Below, piece by piece: positions 58,810 through 61,422 of a stretch of DNA of 61,422 bases (position 1 is the first letter of the stretch; each line of letters opens with the position of its first letter). Source of the DNA: CAZXNF01 sp050741255 (GTDB taxonomy: Bacteria > Pseudomonadota > Gammaproteobacteria > Burkholderiales > SG8-41); NCBI GenBank assembly GCA_050741255.1, contig JBOIEQ010000005.1, positions 1-61,422 on the forward strand. The letters run 5' to 3'. A program made the translations under genes and the position numbers. A model generated the notes under the pieces. The model searched no databases, had not been told where the DNA came from, and worked only from the letters and a program-made list of their open reading frames with translations.

Positions 58810-59781
58810 TCAGTCGGCCTTGATGTTGCCGTCCTTGATCACCTTGCCGTAGGTCGCCATCTCCTGCCGGATGAAGGCAGCGAACAGCTCCGGGGTGTCG
58901 CCGACGGGCGTGAGTCCCTGGGCAACGAGATTCGCCCGGATGTCCGGCATCTGCAGCGTGCGCGCAATATCGGCCTGCAGCTTGTTGATGATCTCTTTCG
59001 GGGTTCCGGCCGGCGCCACCATCCCGAACCAGGACGTGGAGTCGAAGCCCGGCACGCCGGACTCGGTCATGGTCGGCACCTGCTTGAAGGTCTCCACCCG
59101 CTTCGCCGTGGCCACGGCGATCAGGCGCATGCGGCCGGCCTCGATGTAGGGCTGCACCTCGGCGAGGTTCACGAACATCATGCTGACGTGGCCGCCCAGC
59201 ATCGCCGTGACCGCGGGCGCGCCGCCCTGGTAGGGCACGTGCACGAGGTCGATCTTCGCAATCTGCTTGAACATTTCGCCGGCCAGATGCTGCGGCGTGC
59301 CCGTGCCGATCGAGGCGTAGGTCAGTTCGCCCGGTCGCGCCTTCGCCAGCGCGACCACGTCCTTGACCGTTTTCACCGGCAGCGAAGGATGCACGACGAA
59401 CACGTTCGGCGTCTGCGCCATTTTGGTCACCGGCGTGAAATCCTTCAGCGTGTCGAAGGGCATCTTCACGCGCAGGCTGGGATTGATCACGAAGGTCGCC
59501 GCCATCATGAGCAGCGTGTAGCCGTCAGCGGGGGCGCGCGCGACGAATTCGGTGCCGATGATGGTGCTGCCGCCGGGACGGTTCTCCACCAGCACCTGCT
59601 GGCCCCACTGCTCCGACAGGCGCTGCCCGGTCACGCGCGTGAGGCGGTCGAGCACGCCGCCCGCCGGGAAAGGCACGACCATGCGCACGGGTTTCGCCGG
59701 CCAGGACTGGGCCAGCGCGGGAACGGCACTGCATAACGCAATGCCACAAGCCAACACACGGACGAATACGCAGGCGCGCAC
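58810..59781 (-). CDS. Bug-family periplasmic substrate-binding protein
   Basis: This 323-residue protein has a signal peptide (about 1-25, ALAQS) and the Bug (TTT receptor) layout: WPAKPVRMVVPFPAGGVLDRLTR, GGSTIIGTEFVARAPADGYTLLM, and the conserved VPYQGGAPAVTAMLGGHVSMMFVN stretch (read in parts). Bug proteins bind carboxylates such as aspartate, glutamate or dicarboxylic acids. No TctA/TctB membrane genes are nearby, which is common for orphan Bugs. It is co-transcribed with the amidohydrolase; ATG 59781 begins the signal peptide. Confidence 0.93.
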   Translation of the reverse strand: MRACVFVRVLACGIALCSAVPALAQSWPAKPVRMVVPFPAGGVLDRLTRVTGQRLSEQWGQQVLVENRPGGSTIIGTEFVARAPADGYTLLMMAATFVINPSLRVKMPFDTLKDFTPVTKMAQTPNVFVVHPSLPVKTVKDVVALAKARPGELTYASIGTGTPQHLAGEMFKQIAKIDLVHVPYQGGAPAVTAMLGGHVSMMFVNLAEVQPYIEAGRMRLIAVATAKRVETFKQVPTMTESGVPGFDSTSWFGMVAPAGTPKEIINKLQADIARTLQMPDIRANLVAQGLTPVGDTPELFAAFIRQEMATYGKVIKDGNIKAD

Positions 59782-59855
59782 GTCGATCTCCTTGCCACTG
59801 ATTGAATATGGGAAACCGCCGACCTTCGCGACCTTCCCGACCTCGGAACCTGCTG

Positions 59856-59932
59856 TGGTCAGGGTGGAGAGATTCGAACTCCCGACCTCCTGGTCCCAAA
59901 CCAGGCGCTCTACCGGACTAAGCTACACCCTG
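59856..59932 (-). tRNA. tRNA-Pro (TGG)
   Basis: The minus strand from 59932 shows a 7-bp acceptor stem (CAGGGTG with CACCCTG), a D arm, an anticodon stem CCTGG/CCAGG with loop TTTGGGA (anticodon TGG at 59896-59898), a T arm with TTCGAAT and an encoded CCA at 59856-59858. It has the C1-G72 pair typical of proline tRNAs. A TACAAT -10 box lies just upstream. Confidence 0.96.
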
Positions 59933-59944
59933 AAAACCGCCGCC

Positions 59945-59994
59945 ATTGTAGCCCAGCGGGTTGGCCTGCCATCCGCGCACGCGTCCGCTAGAAT
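59945..59994. promoter_or_regulatory. Divergent promoters of tRNA-Pro and MFS gene
   Basis: On the minus strand TACAAT (59945-59950) with ATGGCA (59967-59972, spacing 16) serves tRNA-Pro. On the plus strand CTGCCA (59966-59971) and TAGAAT (59989-59994, spacing 17) serve the MFS gene. The two -35 boxes overlap. The plus -10 ends 6 nt before GTG 60001, so the MFS transcript would have almost no leader. Confidence 0.55.
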
Positions 59995-60000
59995 CGGCAG

Positions 60001-61224
60001 GTGGAGGCACCGCTGAAGTCACGCCGGTCGTGGCGCACGCCCACCGTCGTGCTGGTCTGCGGCGGTCTCGCACTCACGCTGGCGCTCGGCACCCGCCACA
60101 ATTTCGGCCTCTACCTGCAGCCGGTCACCACCGCGCTCGAGTGGGACCGGCAGACCTTCGCGTTCGCCATCGCGATCCAGAACCTGCTCTACGGCGCCTT
60201 CCAGCCCTTCACCGGCATGATCGCGGACAAGTTCGGCGCGGGCCGGGTGCTGGCGACCGGCGCGCTGATCTACGCCGCCGGCCTGGTCCTCATGTCGCAG
60301 GCGAGTACCGGCACGGAGTTTTTTCTCAGCGCCGGCCTCATCATCGGCATCGCGCTCGGCTGCTGCGGCTTTTCGGTGGTCTACGGCGCGATCGCGCGCG
60401 CCTATCCGCCCGAAAAGCGCAGCGCGGCCCTGGGCATCGCGGGCGCGGCGGGTTCCTTCGGCCAGTTCCTGATGCTGCCGTTCGGACAGACGCTCATCAA
60501 CACCATCGGCTGGCAAAACGCGCTGCTCGCGCTGGCGGCGGTGGTGCTCTTCATCATCCCGCTGTCCGTCGCGATCGCCGAGGAACCCGTGCGCCACGAC
60601 GGCCCGCGCCAGTCGATTCCCGAGGCCCTGCGGGAGGCGCTGGGCCACCGGGATTTCCTGCTGCTGACCACGGCCTTTTGCGTGTGCGGTTTCCAGCTGA
60701 TGTTCATCTCCGTGCACTTCCCGGCCTACCTGCAGGACCACAGGATGAGCGCCAACACCGGCATGATCGCGCTGGCGCTGATCGGCCTGTTCAACATCCT
60801 CGGCAGCTACACATGGGGCGTGCTGGGCGGGCGCTACACCAAGAAATACCTGCTCGCCTCGCTGTACTTCATCCGCGCCATGGCGATCGCGGCCTTCGTG
60901 CTGCTGCCCCTGTCGCCGCTGACCGTCTATGCGTTCTCGGCGGTCATCGGCTTCCTGTGGCTGGGCACCGTGCCGCTCACCAACAGCATCATCGCGCACA
61001 TGTTCGGCGTGCGCTACATGGCCACGCTCGCCGGTATCGCCTTCTTCTCGCACCAGGTCGGCAGCTTCTTCGGCGTCTTTCTCGGGGGATGGCTGTTCGA
61101 CCGCACGGGGTCCTACCAGCTCATGTGGTGGCTGACGGTCGGCATGGGCATCGTCTCGGCGCTGCTCAACCTGCCGATCGACGAGCGGCCCGTGGAGCGG
61201 CAGCGGTTGGCCGTTCCAGTGTAG
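60001..61224 (+). CDS. MFS transporter (monocarboxylate/oxalate-formate-like)
   Basis: This is a 407-residue protein with 12 helices. It starts with VVLVCGGLALTLALGTRHNFGLYLQPVTTALEWDRQTFAFAIAIQNLLYGAFQPFTGMIADKFG (read in parts), which is the pattern of the monocarboxylate/oxalate-formate group. Motif A-like GMIADKFGAGRVL is at about 79-91. It likely moves a small carboxylate. The GTG at 60001 is the only start that fits the homologous N-terminus. It diverges from tRNA-Pro and has no ribosome site, so it may be leaderless. Its first codons recur in the decayed copy at 57691-57723. Confidence 0.9.
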   Translation: MEAPLKSRRSWRTPTVVLVCGGLALTLALGTRHNFGLYLQPVTTALEWDRQTFAFAIAIQNLLYGAFQPFTGMIADKFGAGRVLATGALIYAAGLVLMSQASTGTEFFLSAGLIIGIALGCCGFSVVYGAIARAYPPEKRSAALGIAGAAGSFGQFLMLPFGQTLINTIGWQNALLALAAVVLFIIPLSVAIAEEPVRHDGPRQSIPEALREALGHRDFLLLTTAFCVCGFQLMFISVHFPAYLQDHRMSANTGMIALALIGLFNILGSYTWGVLGGRYTKKYLLASLYFIRAMAIAAFVLLPLSPLTVYAFSAVIGFLWLGTVPLTNSIIAHMFGVRYMATLAGIAFFSHQVGSFFGVFLGGWLFDRTGSYQLMWWLTVGMGIVSALLNLPIDERPVERQRLAVPV

Positions 61225-61282
61225 GTGAGAGACAGCGGCTGGCCTCCGCCTAGAGCCTGTTATGGACCTAAACGTATGCGGC

Positions 61283-61383
61283 GAACGCGGGAGTCGGGGT
61301 TCAGTGCTAGGAGCCGCTCGCGCCGCGGTGCCGGACACCGCAAGCGAGCGGCGACAACGCAATGGACCCCGAATCCCGCGTTC
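61283..61383. repeat. Nested 101-nt palindromic element at right edge
   Basis: Outer arms 61283-61303 and 61363-61383 are reverse complements at 19 of 21 positions. Inside lie perfect 9-bp arms (GCCGCTCGC at 61313-61321 and GCGAGCGGC at 61344-61352) and a 6-bp hairpin (GCGGTG, CACCGC). Flanks include GAGCCTGTTATGG and AAGGACCCGTCTGCGTCG. It follows the MFS gene in a 198-nt stretch without genes and may be a miniature mobile or repetitive element whose other part lies beyond the edge. Confidence 0.65.
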
Positions 61384-61422
61384 CCTTCGGGTTGAGCCAA
61401 AAGGACCCGTCTGCGTCGTTGC

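Noticed and set aside
57674..58852. Plus-strand frame of about 390 codons over the amidohydrolase
   Set aside because: Only its first 15 codons carry signal, and those belong to the decayed MFS-start copy; the rest is antisense to a clear amidohydrolase gene.
61262..61400. Possible integron attC site at the right edge
   Set aside because: A GTTGAGC near 61391 fits the core consensus, but no matching inverse core is in the correct place, the inner arms are perfectly paired (unlike attC extrahelical layout), and no cassette array or integrase is seen.

Overview
The window reads as a chromosomal segment of a GC-rich betaproteobacterium, probably a member or relative of Burkholderiales. The evidence is the very high GC and dense coding, a Bug-type tripartite-tricarboxylate receptor, FixJ/LuxR response regulators paired with a substrate-binding-domain histidine kinase, a split pntA, a MutL with the endonuclease motif, and the DUF3300/DUF2950 and queuosine-transporter families. 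I see no phage, plasmid, transposase or CRISPR genes. One tRNA gene (Pro, TGG) is present.

Layout. 1-5.5 kb (minus): a Gly-rich secreted protein, a DUF2092 protein, a periplasmic sulfatase, a Tat-exported metallo-beta-lactamase-fold protein and an outer-membrane barrel. 5.5-12.4 kb (minus): a two-component system (ABC-binding-domain kinase plus LuxR-type regulator) followed by an MscS-type channel and by a receiver/CobW-GTPase/barrel operon. A 20-bp palindrome stands in front of each of these last two units, so they look like the regulon of that system. 12.6-20.3 kb (minus): OmpLA phospholipase, ClC channel, giant AsmA-type protein and patatin lipoprotein in one run. 20.4-26.2 kb (plus, divergent): LapA-like and SHOCT membrane proteins, two more patatins, a GntP permease, a DUF502 protein and a glycine-zipper protein. 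The two divergent runs are rich in envelope-lipid genes.

26.2-35.0 kb (minus): one tightly packed nine-gene run encoding an RND efflux pump (adaptor, permease), an unknown two-TM protein, and an Mrp-type cation/proton antiporter (E-F-G-DUF4040/B-C-D) that lacks the large MrpA subunit. 35.3-39.0 kb (plus): glutaminase, MFS transporter, asparaginase. 39.0-43.4 kb (minus): alpha/beta hydrolase, AbgT transporter, ThrE-like exporter. 43.5-47.7 kb: YihY, YqhA, DUF2950/DUF3300 and a small lipoprotein. 47.7-50.8 kb (minus): the proton-translocating transhydrogenase pntAa-pntAb-pntB. 50.8-52.5 kb (minus): an amidohydrolase and an HpcH/HpaI aldolase. 52.6-56.7 kb (plus): mutL, miaA, the queuosine precursor transporter and a Q-rich secreted protein. 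56.7-61.2 kb: a membrane J-protein, an ACMSD-type amidohydrolase with a Bug receptor, tRNA-Pro and an MFS transporter.

The most unusual non-coding signals are four. (1) The twin 20-bp palindromes. (2) Three heptamer-repeat hairpin elements, two in the pnt operon and one between mutL and miaA; they overlap gene ends and starts, supply stop codons and apparently rewrote the miaA N-terminus. (3) A decayed second copy of the tRNA-Pro promoter plus the start of the MFS gene, 2.3 kb from the original. (4) A nested 101-nt palindrome at the right edge. The best candidates for undescribed biology are the OmpLA-ClC-AsmA-patatin run and the RND-Mrp operon.
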